Assembly: GCF_039655865.1 (NCBI RefSeq)
Contig: NZ_JBBYXL010000010.1
Coordinates: 238,592 to 302,591 of the forward strand
Length of the DNA stretch: 64,000 nt
Origin: Prosthecobacter sp. SYSU 5D2
GTDB taxonomy: Bacteria; Verrucomicrobiota; Verrucomicrobiia; Verrucomicrobiales; Verrucomicrobiaceae
Direction: 5' to 3'
Made by a program: the position numbers and the translations under genes. The notes under the pieces were generated by a model, which saw nothing but the letters and a program-made list of their open reading frames with translations, ran no database searches and was not told the DNA's origin. Shown here piece after piece: positions 51,701 to 60,523 of the stretch. The first letter of the stretch is position 1. Each line of letters starts with the position of its first letter.

Positions 51701-54700
51701 GTATGGAACTGGAGCGTAACTCCATCTTCCATGTCTCCACGGCCACCACATCGGTGGATGAATTTCGTGACCGCTTGCCGGATGATCTGGCGATCTCAAG
51801 CGATGGCTATACCCGCCTGCGGATGGATGCCACAGGCGGCATTCATTCCGGCATCGAGAAGGTCGGCTCCCTGACGGTGAAGGGCGGGGTGATGGGCATC
51901 GAATACAACCTGGGGGCGGACCTCATTGGCAGCCAGCCGAGGTTGCAGGGAGACTATGCCGGACTGCACTTTACGGAGATTGACCGTGAGCTGGGGGCGA
52001 CAGTTCACCTTCGTAATCTGGATTCGGGGACGGATTTTGCAGGCAGCGAATTCAGCAACGGGGAGGTGACGAACCGGGCTGTGCTGATGGTGGACAATGC
52101 GCCGGCCGCGATTGGCACCGGTGACGGTTCCAACGGCAACGCCCCGGTCATTCCAGGGTTCTTTGGCGGCACCCGTGCGCTTGTTGTGGCTTCTTCCAAC
52201 GGGACCACACAACGCTTTGAAGAAGCCTACAGCGCCTTCCGCATGGTGACGGTGGACAGTGACGGGGCGGGTGTCAACTATCTGCGTCCGCTGCGGGACG
52301 ACGAGTATAAAACAGTCGCCAACCCAGGCGGCAATGATGAAGTCAGCACATCCGTTTCGCTGGATGCTGAGGGACTGACGGCTGACCAGAACCTGCGAAT
52401 TGTGGGCCGTGATTCGGATTCGATCTCCTCCGGCCAGCTTCTGGCAGGGCGGAAAAATTCACTGCTGACCCTGGGTCTCAGCAGCACGGTGAATTCACTG
52501 ACGTTCAATTCGGAGACCTATGTGTTGAACGGAGCCGCCAATACGACTTCTTCATCCACGTTTGGCGGTGACCATACGACGTTGCATCTGCGGGATGATA
52601 CACGCCTGACGGTGGCCTCGGGGATGATTCAGACAGCCAACTTCGGGACGCTGGACCGTCAGGGCATCACCAATAACACGAATTCCAATCTGGACATCCG
52701 CTCGCAGATCAATGCAGGCACGCTGGACTTTGCAGGGCAGGAGGCGCAGATCTACGTGGGCGGCTTCTTCACCCGCTACAATACGGCGGCCCAGGAAAAT
52801 GGTCATGAACCGATTGATGCGGACAATACGACACTGACCATCGCCTCCAACATCTCCAATGCCAGTGCGCTGGTGAAGTCGGGGCCAGGCTCGCTGATCC
52901 TCACCGGGGTCAATGATTACACCGGGGATACTTACATCAACCAGGGCAACCTGTATGTGCGCAGTGACTTTGCCCTGAACGGCACCGAGAACGTCCACCT
53001 GAACGGGGCGGGCGCGTTTTTTGTCAGCCAGGGATCCAAGATCAACGGGGTGGACCTTCATGTTGGCTTGATCAGCGGAAACAACGTGGCCCTGGCGCTG
53101 GAGCAGAGCGCCATCTGGGGGGGGGACATAATCCTCAACAATGTGGACCTGGCCGGTGCCACGTCCTACACCCGCAGCTTCATTCCCCGCATCTACACCA
53201 ACTCCACCCATCAGGCTGCCATAGAAGGCAATATCTATGGGGGGAGCGGGCAGCTTGCCTCCGGGGTGAATGCGACAGAATCGCGCATCTTTACCACCTA
53301 TACCGGCGCGGCGGGGATTCTGGATCTGCGGGGCCAGGTCCGGGATACGGTGTCAGGCGCTTTGGGCACCCTGGTGACGGCGGCCAACCAAAACCAGGTG
53401 CTGCGGATGGAAGTCAGCGCCACCACAAATGAGGCCAACGTCCAGCTTTGGCAGCAGTATGATGCCTCCGGCCAGATCAACCTGAAGCGCGGTTATCTGC
53501 GGTATATGGGCGAAGGGAACTTTTACAGCGATGCCGCTGCTGCCTCCATCAACCCGGACAATCTGATGTCGGGCTTCCACATGGGCGGACGGGTGCTGGT
53601 ATCCACAACGGCCGGCCTCACCGTTTCCAACCTGGCCTTTATGCTTGCCAATGACGGGTCTGTCTTCAATCTGTCCTCCTGGACGGTGGGCGGGGATGTC
53701 AGTGATCCGGACAATCTCTTTGGCTCGGGCAACTGGGGACTGGGCAATACCACGGGCAATTCCACGCTGGGTGGGGAGAACCGAAGCGGGGAAGTGGTCT
53801 TTGGTACCGGGACAGGGACGATCAAGTTCACCCCTTACGCCACAGGGGAAGACCGCGACCTGCGGCTGTATGCCGCACCCGGGGGCGAGGTGACCATCCG
53901 GGCCAGTTTTGTGGACGGAGGCACGGCGGCGAATCCGGTGAACACTTCCATCACAAAGGTGGGGGCAGGGCAGGTGAACCTGCAAGGCTCCACCGCTGGT
54001 GAGGGGACGGTAGAGGGGGTGAATGTGATGGGTGGCCTGCTGCTGCTGGAAGATTATGATGTCAATCCAGACCGGCGTGTGGGGCTGAATGCCAGCCTGC
54101 TCATGGGTGGCGGCATTCTGGCCATGGAAGGCGGGCAGGAAAACTTTGGCACGCTGACAGTCGCCGCTGGCGGCTCAGCCCTGGCCGTGATCGGCACAGG
54201 ACAGATGGAGATTGCCACGCTGGGCAGTGTGGCTGACGGCGGCAGCCTGCATTTCCAGAGCATCGCCGGAGGGACCCTTCAAATGGGCGGGTTCAATGAA
54301 GGTGACCGTCTCGGGTCTTTCGCCACTTTTGGTGCGGCGCTGAGTGCGGACCCCACCGCCACGGACTGGGCGGCGGTGGGCGCGGGCGGCCAAGTGGTGG
54401 CTTTCACCGGCTATTCGGATGACACCCTCGGGGCAGGTCTGCACACCAATGCCGTCGGTCCGGCCCTGGTGGGCGGGGAGACGGAATCGGTACGCTTCAA
54501 TACAGATGGCGCAGCCTTTGCCTCCGGCACGCTGACCCTGAATGATGGGGGCCTGCTTTTCACCAGCGCCTTCACAGGCGGCACGGCTTTTGCATCAGGC
54601 ACCGGTCTGACCACGGCAGGCGGCAGCGACCTGGTCCTGCACAATTATTCCAGCGGGGCCGTGACCATCGCGGGTGACATCTCCGGAAGTCAGAATGTGA

Positions 54701-57507
54701 TCTTCACAGGTACAGGTTTAACGGAGCTGGCGGGCAGCAATACCTATGCGGGCACCACCTTTGTGACCGGAGCTGCCACGGTGGTTGCGGACGGCATGGG
54801 CCGCCTGGGCACCGGCAGCCTGCACCTCAATGGCGGCACCGTCCGCCTCACGGGCAGTGATACGGAAATCTATAGCTCCGGCATTACCCTGGGCAGTTCC
54901 GACGGGACCTTGCAGGTGGAAGCCGGCAAAACACTGGTGCTGCGGGGTGTTGTCTCATCCGAGACCAATCCGTCCGCCGCGCTCACGACCAACCCGAACA
55001 GCGGCGGCCTGCGCATTGAAGGCTCCGGCACTGTTCAATTTGGTGAGCGCACCGACGGGAGCACCCTGGTGGGGGTGGCCAACAACTACACCGGCCTGAC
55101 CCTGCTGGGTGACGGGACGAACCCTCTCCACATCAGCCTGCAGGGGGGCGGAAACAACAATGCGCAGCACACGCCCTTTGGGACGACGGATTCCTGGACG
55201 GACGGCACCATCGTCCGCAACAACGTCACTTTGGAATTTGCTCCGCAATACGGTTCCGGCGCCGGCACCAGCCAGGCGCGCTACCGGGAGTGGATACAGT
55301 TTGGTGAGCAGGCAGGTGACCAGATTTACATCAATCACACCACCCAGCGGCAGATTGTGATGGATGGATTTTACAATGTGATTGGCGACTTGAACATCCA
55401 TGCGCAGGTCGGCTCGCTGAACAACGGAGGTACTGGCAACAGCACCTTTTATTTCAACGTCAATGAGGGCAGCCTGGCCGGCACAGGGGACATCATCAAG
55501 ACCGGGGCGGGCAATCTTTACTTCTACAACACGATGACGCAGTGGACGGGGGACATGGATCTCCGGGAGGGACTGACCTTGCAGCTGATGTATCCAGGAG
55601 CGGCACTGGAGGACACCGGCATCATCTATATGGGAGATCCCGCCGGCGAGGTCAGCAGCTTGTTGAGCTACCGTGTGCAGACGCGCTACGGCAATGCCGT
55701 GACTGGTGTGGACAGCGGCCGGCAGAGGCTGGACATCCCGCGTGACATCACCATCCGCGATGGCATCAACCAGGAGGTCCAGATCGGCGGCAGCAGCTCG
55801 CCGGACATCACAATGGTGTACAGCGGGGACATCAACCTTGGCAATGGCAGCACGGGCGGCGGCGGGGCAGACTCCCCCAATCATGTGCGGTTCATTTACA
55901 CGGATACCACTGGTTACAGCGGCATCCTCACCGGCCACCAGCAGCATGCGGTGATGATCGTCAGCGGCAACCTCAGCGGGTCCAACAACCTGATGCTGGA
56001 AAACGTGGATGACGGAAGCGGGAACAATGACATCAACGACCAGTTCACGACCTTTTTGTTCAGCGGTGATAACAGTGCCTACACGGGCAGACTGACCATC
56101 GGCTCTGAGCTGGGTGCGGCTTCGGGCAACTTTGACCGGGATGACAATGAAATTTTCCGGGCAGGTTCTGACACGGCTTTGAGCGCGTCCATTCCGGTGG
56201 AGATGCGTAACATGACCACGATGCAGGCGGGCGGATTTGAGCTGACCATCGGCGGTCTCGTCACCAATGATGGCATCAGCACCACCGGGCTGTATTCCTT
56301 CACCAGCCCCACCTTTGATCCCACTCGGCAGACGACAGCGGACCTGGATGCGGTGAATGCCAATATCAATGCCGCCTCGGGCACGCTGCATGGGGCGAAT
56401 TCAGGGGGTGTGAATTACATTCCCATTGGTAACAGCTCAGCCATCATTGAAAACGCCTCAACCACCCCAGGCACGCTGAGAATCGTGCAGGAGAGCAATG
56501 CCATCTGGGACGCCTATTTCCGGGATGGTGTGCCTGCGGCCCAGTTCGAGGACAGCAGCGCCACCCCTGGCTCCCTCAGTCTGGAAAAGCTCGGGGCCGG
56601 CTCTGCCACCCTGACCATCTACAATGATTACACCGGCACGACGACCGTCAGTGCGGGTCAGCTCCAGGTCGGCAGGGATGGCACAGGGGAATGGGGCATC
56701 GTGAACCAGGGCAGCACCGCGCTTTTCGGGGCCATGAAACAGACCGCCAACACCGTGGCAGGCAGCACCGGCACCGGATTGACGACGGTGATGGCCGGGG
56801 CAAACCTCAGCGGCACCGGCCATGTGAGGGGCGGGCTGGAGCTTCATGGCACGCTGGCACCCGGTGACTTCATTGGCGAACTGGCCGGTGCGACCATGGG
56901 TACTCTTTTCGTTGGCGACGGAGGTGTGGGAGACCTGACCCTTCATGCAGGGGCGACGGTGTCTTTGCAGATCGCCCTGCCTTCCATGATAGATCCGGAC
57001 TTGCAGGCAGGCACTTACAGGATTGGGGATGACTTTTACACCACGCATGTGGCCTTCCTGGACTTCTTCAGCACGGGTGATAATCTGTCACGGGCGTTTC
57101 CCTTCGGTTTTGGCCAGGGCGGTTCCCACATTCCCACGACCAATCATGATCACCTTGAGATCAGTGGCAGCGTGATTTGGGACGGCGGCCAGATTTCGGT
57201 CCTGGGAGATACAGAAACCGGATTCATTCCTGAGGCCGGCCAGGTCTTCAATCTCCTCGATTGGTACAACATGGATGGAACTGACTGGGGAGATTTCAGC
57301 ACGGGGAGCGGTCGCTACCTCGTCGGCAATGGTGATGACAATGGACATCTGGATCTGCCGGATCTGTCGGCCTACCCGGAGCTGCGCTGGGACACGGGCA
57401 TCTTCTTCAGCCATGGAGCGCTGGTCATCTCCATCGTGCCGGAGCCCAGCCGTGCAGTTCTGACCTTGTTGGGGCTTGGGATGCTGCTTTTCCGCCGGCG
57501 GCGCTGA
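45787..57507 (+). CDS. Giant autotransporter-associated beta-strand repeat protein with PEP-CTERM-like anchor
   Basis: 3,906 residues. A signal peptide (LCLLLAGLSLPVLALD) is followed by beta-strand repeats of the autotransporter-associated type, for example GTTVLTGDNTLTGNVYVNDG, GSLILTGVNDYTGDTYINQG, LAGSNTYAGTTFV and LTIYNDYTGTTTVSAGQLQV. There is no C-terminal autotransporter barrel. Instead it ends VPEPSRAVLTLLGLGMLLFRRRR, a PEP-CTERM-like sorting signal (VPEP, helix, basic tail). It would be exported and anchored or released by an exosortase-type system. Long-range duplications with a period near 4.2 kb are visible. The ATG at 45787 gives the signal peptide; the upstream frame is out of family. 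Confidence 0.92.
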   Translation: MKQPTHPAVHAFKGGLCLLLAGLSLPVLALDPDTPATGSFNVNANANWSTPGTWSGAIPNGVDQVADFVNNISTTRTITIDSGVGSNVTLGGLRIGDTAGGSVHQISGGTLTFQVTEGNAFYTRLNKGGSNTISSAIQLNSALDVLIADTNANSQGAAFSGKISGGVTGLPTINLRVNDADNFVRHLLLSNTASDFAGQIVVHSGLLRLEGGDGNGQAAGLRGVGNEVIILDGGRVDLRGTDYNRQADDTEIFIIEGKGLNGLGAIANTSSTGTLSHLVLSGDAMMGGGSTTELRRHLNAAGDADIAAILDLGGHELSTIGAGIKILENVDLRNADGATWNIYEGALQFRNRGGLLGGELIGGTQYGNDIDGMTFNVTYYKGTYDGVDPTNGSRSVTDLFNPNRDLSDTFGGTEVAARLIFRTDWATGNTHVANTKVVEMYDDVTINLNYGALVREGSTGAGQTFDQIFGTGTTINLVGGGMQENIMTASGGASGYNAALDAYDHPGVMEIQGSIDNMTGDDEGTGFTKRGNRELRLTGSNPNFDGDVLVKQSTARFMPTQFSTSSPTAAPESQFFSMSLAGAAGGLTGANSITLTRWGSLALLNNSSNGVYASVNNNDRLNDNGQLILRNGFIIMETDPVETNTENFGNVSVDNGTNYLFLDTRAGGQFDGSFASLSFDNGGILKIYDMNGDHTWGTGATDDRLRLNDTTGLTMIGADSPGSNTQGVIPGLFGGTVPTTFTASTGTQRTDYTTQNAYAYNGVGLGLMTLEGGYLRPLTASEYAVGGTPVAGANWMVDRYIGPGNTAGLDNYANRNVTEDTTVNSLTISFSEASSGQAAPTAAKDYVLIEPGKTLTVSSGIINFASFMENNAGSLESVIRGGRISMNGQAAILNAASNRHDLDTTSASLTTFLPGNSTYMRSSLVDVADLVKTGRHNLYLDTWNEVSGNVYVSEQGGLFARHPGALGEGAPGRELQVGGAGNFYLEYGTNISGINLRATNTFDTTRTILAALGTTHSTWGGDVIMDTADAAGSGEFQAHIITARNNGTLTIYGNVYSDNNANITGNDTWNDPVFISTATAETATINFRGQFRDTADGPLTSVAATGDGPVHLDRNHSLSFQMRGNDEINVNAFQQWDATGAIYATQGYFRILYDPAAEGLDGTGFMTDAARAAVAQDNQWNQMWLGGPQNQLGIANSPSNAYSGHIMLTREDQVLNYTDRIMISNNNRNRTLTLGGEHTSGTAYIGSTDPTSPYFVFFQNTNAERDLRFLQMRGGTLEVNARLQDNGSNADNFHSSVSMVGPGTVVFNTNTVSSNMDRWNFMAGTTVWSGAYANNQFARTRTTGSNVRASVSGWGGGDLVLATPEGTARRTQTLDGNIFMFNGSSSVTANVLTTMTIGDGARARVLDRRSGSTLAFYENGNGIINFGAAGVSMEAGDFLGSWGVYGNQADGINNWAGRQGTTGVQAFAGYDNDVFEATSHTNMTADAVLPGSTEIQTLRIGVEAELDIGAGNTLALSQGGLLIPSSNVGNVSITGGTLTSTWSEGSNDVVVHNYGQGVTTIGSEIANEGVNKVNLVLAGSGTTVLTGDNTLTGNVYVNDGVLQISSDSQLGQVDGSISMVVLVGPGTSYASGGTTGATVTFEGGGGSGAAATFNTVNSSTASLRGVNRINLTDSGSGYTSGVQIGLTDGTGSNAGAWAVLDSGNLHMDGGVLHATESLTLNSGRTIFLGGNGGTLRVDPGEKLTIDGFISGEYNHVNLDNGYASSNGMVNAWEAASLSNPDIGDLTIDGGGTVHFRYSPLGDGSSSANLAHAYGGITWINEGILRLEGVGTTGAAGALGSHRSFVDSTVIGANGTLDLDFSSSPVILEWLTLEGKGYQGGGTISLVQAGGTVSNSLGGQIHVKEDALLKMMNGHNIYINNGGGDMFGSGDITRMGNGDFRFYGNNPEWTGSFLSASGTSRVIGTGNLQGLSGMELERNSIFHVSTATTSVDEFRDRLPDDLAISSDGYTRLRMDATGGIHSGIEKVGSLTVKGGVMGIEYNLGADLIGSQPRLQGDYAGLHFTEIDRELGATVHLRNLDSGTDFAGSEFSNGEVTNRAVLMVDNAPAAIGTGDGSNGNAPVIPGFFGGTRALVVASSNGTTQRFEEAYSAFRMVTVDSDGAGVNYLRPLRDDEYKTVANPGGNDEVSTSVSLDAEGLTADQNLRIVGRDSDSISSGQLLAGRKNSLLTLGLSSTVNSLTFNSETYVLNGAANTTSSSTFGGDHTTLHLRDDTRLTVASGMIQTANFGTLDRQGITNNTNSNLDIRSQINAGTLDFAGQEAQIYVGGFFTRYNTAAQENGHEPIDADNTTLTIASNISNASALVKSGPGSLILTGVNDYTGDTYINQGNLYVRSDFALNGTENVHLNGAGAFFVSQGSKINGVDLHVGLISGNNVALALEQSAIWGGDIILNNVDLAGATSYTRSFIPRIYTNSTHQAAIEGNIYGGSGQLASGVNATESRIFTTYTGAAGILDLRGQVRDTVSGALGTLVTAANQNQVLRMEVSATTNEANVQLWQQYDASGQINLKRGYLRYMGEGNFYSDAAAASINPDNLMSGFHMGGRVLVSTTAGLTVSNLAFMLANDGSVFNLSSWTVGGDVSDPDNLFGSGNWGLGNTTGNSTLGGENRSGEVVFGTGTGTIKFTPYATGEDRDLRLYAAPGGEVTIRASFVDGGTAANPVNTSITKVGAGQVNLQGSTAGEGTVEGVNVMGGLLLLEDYDVNPDRRVGLNASLLMGGGILAMEGGQENFGTLTVAAGGSALAVIGTGQMEIATLGSVADGGSLHFQSIAGGTLQMGGFNEGDRLGSFATFGAALSADPTATDWAAVGAGGQVVAFTGYSDDTLGAGLHTNAVGPALVGGETESVRFNTDGAAFASGTLTLNDGGLLFTSAFTGGTAFASGTGLTTAGGSDLVLHNYSSGAVTIAGDISGSQNVIFTGTGLTELAGSNTYAGTTFVTGAATVVADGMGRLGTGSLHLNGGTVRLTGSDTEIYSSGITLGSSDGTLQVEAGKTLVLRGVVSSETNPSAALTTNPNSGGLRIEGSGTVQFGERTDGSTLVGVANNYTGLTLLGDGTNPLHISLQGGGNNNAQHTPFGTTDSWTDGTIVRNNVTLEFAPQYGSGAGTSQARYREWIQFGEQAGDQIYINHTTQRQIVMDGFYNVIGDLNIHAQVGSLNNGGTGNSTFYFNVNEGSLAGTGDIIKTGAGNLYFYNTMTQWTGDMDLREGLTLQLMYPGAALEDTGIIYMGDPAGEVSSLLSYRVQTRYGNAVTGVDSGRQRLDIPRDITIRDGINQEVQIGGSSSPDITMVYSGDINLGNGSTGGGGADSPNHVRFIYTDTTGYSGILTGHQQHAVMIVSGNLSGSNNLMLENVDDGSGNNDINDQFTTFLFSGDNSAYTGRLTIGSELGAASGNFDRDDNEIFRAGSDTALSASIPVEMRNMTTMQAGGFELTIGGLVTNDGISTTGLYSFTSPTFDPTRQTTADLDAVNANINAASGTLHGANSGGVNYIPIGNSSAIIENASTTPGTLRIVQESNAIWDAYFRDGVPAAQFEDSSATPGSLSLEKLGAGSATLTIYNDYTGTTTVSAGQLQVGRDGTGEWGIVNQGSTALFGAMKQTANTVAGSTGTGLTTVMAGANLSGTGHVRGGLELHGTLAPGDFIGELAGATMGTLFVGDGGVGDLTLHAGATVSLQIALPSMIDPDLQAGTYRIGDDFYTTHVAFLDFFSTGDNLSRAFPFGFGQGGSHIPTTNHDHLEISGSVIWDGGQISVLGDTETGFIPEAGQVFNLLDWYNMDGTDWGDFSTGSGRYLVGNGDDNGHLDLPDLSAYPELRWDTGIFFSHGALVISIVPEPSRAVLTLLGLGMLLFRRRR
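47300..55600 (+). repeat. Superrepeats within the giant gene (period ~4 kb)
   Basis: Similar segments recur in order. GNRELRLTGSNPNFDGDVLV (~47380), GNGDFRFYGNNPEWTGSFLS (~51590) and GNLYFYNTMTQWTGDMDL (~55510) mark three units. IPGLFGGT..LRPLTASEY (~47971-48130) pairs with IPGFFGGT..LRPLRDDEY (~52148-52300), WGGDVIMDTADAAGS (~48841) with WGGDIILNNVDLAGA (~53117), and QQWDATGAIYATQGYFRI (~49189) with QQYDASGQINLKRGYLRY (~53452). The spacing is 4.2-4.3 kb for the first pair and ~3.9 kb for the third unit. Confidence 0.75.
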
Positions 57508-57523
57508 AGCTGACGGAAATTGG

Positions 57524-57552
57524 CCGGAGGCAGGTGGCATGCCTGCCTCCGG
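57524..57552 (+). terminator. Stem-loop after the giant gene
   Basis: Perfect 11-bp stem CCGGAGGCAGG/CCTGCCTCCGG (57524-57534 and 57542-57552), 7-nt loop, 17 bp past the stop codon. No T-tract follows, so termination may be inefficient or factor-aided. Confidence 0.6.
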
Positions 57553-57652
57553 ACGGTCATGAGACGAAATCAGACATGGGCAAAAGGCCGGACTTTCATG
57601 GAATCTCTGGACGCTGCGGCCAGATCCCGTATGGGGTCTGTCTGCATTCCTA

Positions 57653-58501
57653 ATGAAACCTCTTTTAGAAACCCTGCGCGCCGGCACCGGCTATCTGGAG
57701 AAGCATGGTGTGGATGAGGCCCGGTTGAACATGGAGCACCTGCTGGCCCATGTGCTGGGCTGCCGGCGCCTGGACCTGTATCTCCGGTTTGGTGAGATGC
57801 TGCCTGAGACGGATCTGGAAAAACTGCGCGGCCTGATCAAAAAACGTGCCGATGGCGAGCCGCTTCAGCACCTGCTGGGCACGGTGGACTTCCTGGGGCT
57901 GGAACTCGTCAGCGACCACCGGGCGCTGATTCCGCGGCCGGAGACGGAGTATCTGTGCGATTTGCTGCTGAAGCGCTACGACAAATCACCCCCGGCCCGG
58001 GTGCTGGACATGGCCACAGGGTCCGGCTGCATCGGGCTGACATTGGCCACTGCATGGAAGGACAGCCAGGTGGTGCTGGCCGACATCTCCGAGGAGGCCC
58101 TGGACCTGGCGCGGCTGAATGCCAGCCGGCTCGGCCTGAGCCAGGTGCAAATCTTTCGCAGCGACCTTTTTGAAAAAATCACAGGCACCTTTGACCTCGT
58201 CGTGAGCAACCTGCCCTACATTCCCCGGGGGGAGATTCCACTGCTGAGCCGGGAGGTGCGGCGGGATCCCCTCCTTGCGCTGGATGGCGGGCCGGACGGA
58301 CTGGATATTGTACGCCGTTTCCTGGCAGATGCTCCCGCCAGGCTGGCCCCTGGGGCGCTCATCGCGCTGGAGGTGGGGCATGATCAGGGGCATATCACGG
58401 CGCAGCACGCCACCGGGCTGGGCTATGGTGCAGCCCAGGTACATGCCGACCTGGCCGGGGTGCAGCGCTTCGTCTTTGCTGACGCCCCGGCAGAAAGTTG
58501 A
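57653..58501 (+). CDS. prmC: Peptide chain release factor N5-glutamine methyltransferase
   Basis: 282 residues. The N-terminal helical substrate domain (EKHGVDEARLNMEHLLAHVL, HLLGTVDFLGLELVSDHRA) is followed by the RPETE block (ALIPRPETEYLCDLLL), SAM motif I (VLDMATGSGCIGLTLA) and the active-site motif written here as SNLPYIP. PrmC proteins normally have NPPY at that site; NLPY is a deviation. The enzyme methylates the GGQ glutamine of release factors. A 191-bp gap precedes murA. Confidence 0.92.
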   Translation: MKPLLETLRAGTGYLEKHGVDEARLNMEHLLAHVLGCRRLDLYLRFGEMLPETDLEKLRGLIKKRADGEPLQHLLGTVDFLGLELVSDHRALIPRPETEYLCDLLLKRYDKSPPARVLDMATGSGCIGLTLATAWKDSQVVLADISEEALDLARLNASRLGLSQVQIFRSDLFEKITGTFDLVVSNLPYIPRGEIPLLSREVRRDPLLALDGGPDGLDIVRRFLADAPARLAPGALIALEVGHDQGHITAQHATGLGYGAAQVHADLAGVQRFVFADAPAES

Positions 58502-58692
58502 CTTATTTTTTTGAAAATTTGTAACTGGAGCATCACAATCTGGTAATGCCCTATGTCTGCGGGATTTGTCGTGTGGAAACTGGCTTTCACGGTAGCTTTT
58601 TTTCAGCGGCAGGTCCCGCAGACGTCGCTCTCTTACTGAGATGCATCTTCCTGCTTGCACCCGCGCTTCTGCGACGCACTTAGACGGGCAAC

Positions 58693-59955
58693 ATGGAAAA
58701 ACTCATCGTTCACGGCGGCGCAGCATTGAAAGGCCGCGTCAATATCAGCGGCAGCAAGAACTCCTCCCTGCCCATTTTGGCGGCCACGCTGCTGACGAAG
58801 GACACCTGCACCATCCGGCGTGTGCCTGACCTGAGCGATACCAATTACATGGTACGCATTCTGGGGGAGCTGGGGGCGGAGGTGGAGCGCGCTAGCGGTG
58901 TGGTGGTGGTGAAGGCGGAAAAGATCAAGTCCGTGGCCCCCTATGAACTGGTGCGGAAGATGCGCGCCAGCATCTGTGTGCTGGGGCCGCTGACCGGCCG
59001 GCTGAAAAAATGCACCGTGTCCCTGCCTGGTGGCTGCGTCATCGGTGACCGGCCGGTGGATCTGCACCTGAAAGGCCTGGAGGCGCTGGGCGCGGTCATC
59101 ACGGTGGATGGCGGGGACATCAGCGTGAACGCCAAAAAAGGCTTCAAGGGCGGTCCGATGAACCTGATGGGCAAGCATGGCTCCACAGTGCTCGGCACGG
59201 ACAATGTGATGATGGCCGCCACACTGGCCAAAGGGACCACGATCATTGACGGCGCTGCCGCCGAGCCGGAGGTGGAGGACCTGGCCAATTTTCTCATCAA
59301 GATGGGTGCCAAGATCGAAGGCGCAGGCACCAACCGCATCGTCATCGAAGGCGTGAAGGAGCTGCATGGAGCCGAGCACACCGTCATCCCGGACCGCATT
59401 GAGGCCGGCACCTTTCTCTGCGCCGGGGCCATGGTCGGCAGCGGGCTGACCCTGAAGCGGGTCATGCCGGAGCACATGACGGCCGTGACGGACACGCTGA
59501 AAAACTGCGGCTTCCCGATTGAGATCGGCAAGGACAGCATCACCATCGCGCCGAACCCAAATGCCAAAGGTTTCGATCTCACCACTCTTTGTTATCCCGG
59601 ATTTCCCACGGACATGCAGGCACAGTTTTGTGCGCTGGCCTGTGTGATTGATGACACCAGCACGATCACCGAGACCATTTTCCCGCAGCGCTTCATGCAC
59701 GTGGCGGAAATGAAGCGCATGGGTGCCCACATTGATCTCCAGGGAGCGACCGCCCGCATCCGTGGCGGTGGCGTGCTGAAAGGCGCGCCCGTCATGGCCA
59801 GCGACCTGCGTGCCTCCGCCGCCCTGGTGCTGGCTGGCCTAGTCGCTAGCGGCAAGACGGACGTGAACCGCCTGTATCACATTGACCGCGGTTACGAGCA
59901 CCTGGACGACAAACTGGCCGGGCTGGGCGCGGAGCTGGAGCGGGTGAAGGAGTGA
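58693..59955 (+). CDS. murA: UDP-N-acetylglucosamine 1-carboxyvinyltransferase
   Basis: 420 residues, full length. The fosfomycin-target cysteine is Cys115 in the loop [15 protein letters not shown], identical in position to E. coli MurA. Other blocks are the substrate lysine region ([20 protein letters not shown]) and the second domain ([33 protein letters not shown]). The enzyme adds enolpyruvate from PEP to UDP-GlcNAc, the first committed step of peptidoglycan synthesis, in line with cell-wall-bearing Verrucomicrobiota. The cysteine suggests fosfomycin sensitivity at this target. Confidence 0.98.
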   Translation: MEKLIVHGGAALKGRVNISGSKNSSLPILAATLLTKDTCTIRRVPDLSDTNYMVRILGELGAEVERASGVVVVKAEKIKSVAPYELVRKMRASICVLGPLTGRLKKCTVSLPGGCVIGDRPVDLHLKGLEALGAVITVDGGDISVNAKKGFKGGPMNLMGKHGSTVLGTDNVMMAATLAKGTTIIDGAAAEPEVEDLANFLIKMGAKIEGAGTNRIVIEGVKELHGAEHTVIPDRIEAGTFLCAGAMVGSGLTLKRVMPEHMTAVTDTLKNCGFPIEIGKDSITIAPNPNAKGFDLTTLCYPGFPTDMQAQFCALACVIDDTSTITETIFPQRFMHVAEMKRMGAHIDLQGATARIRGGGVLKGAPVMASDLRASAALVLAGLVASGKTDVNRLYHIDRGYEHLDDKLAGLGAELERVKE

Positions 59956-60026
59956 GAGGATCTTGAAGCGGAATAACCATGTTTGCATTCATTACCTTTG
60001 GTCGGTAATACGGAGTCCCGGTACAC

Positions 60027-60467
60027 ATGAGATACACTTTGCCAATCCTCGCATTGATGGTTTTTTTATGTGCCTGCGGTCGTTCTGGCTCTGGAACTCC
60101 CGCCGGGTTCATTGACAGTTTCGGCTCACATGCATCACCGTCTGGTGCGATGACCGTGGAAGTGACTCGCCGCGAGAAGTCACTGGTTGATTTTGCAGTC
60201 GTTGATACATCCACTGGCAAGACGCTTGTGACTGATTATATCGGTTCCGATGCGATGCGCTGGTTCTTGTGGTGGGAGAATCCTTCGCGGTTGTGGGGCT
60301 ACGGAAGCGATCTCGGTTACTTTAAGGTCTTCGACTTTGCGTCTGGCCGGGTAACGAGTTCCTCCGTGAGCGATGCCACGCCGGTTCCGCAGTTTGTTTG
60401 GGATCACTTACCCACGTCTAAACAACGCCGCTACAGAGTTGCGCCAGCTTTATTGCCAGAGAATTGA
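60027..60467 (+). CDS. Small lipoprotein, unknown function
   Basis: 146 residues with a lipoprotein signal (ILALMVFLCACGRS, lipobox LCAC). The mature part is beta-rich (GAMTVEVTRREKSLVDFAVV, GYFKVFDFASGRVTS). No family recognised. Convergent to trpC with a 56-bp gap. Confidence 0.65.
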   Translation: MRYTLPILALMVFLCACGRSGSGTPAGFIDSFGSHASPSGAMTVEVTRREKSLVDFAVVDTSTGKTLVTDYIGSDAMRWFLWWENPSRLWGYGSDLGYFKVFDFASGRVTSSSVSDATPVPQFVWDHLPTSKQRRYRVAPALLPEN

Positions 60468-60523
60468 GATGAATATGAGCAGACCAGCATCGCAAAAGGC
60501 AAGTGCAGGTTTGGTTCACCACC

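Noticed and set aside
54955..56391. 478-codon minus-strand frame inside the giant gene
   Set aside because: Shadow of a repetitive high-GC gene; several similar frames occur along its length.
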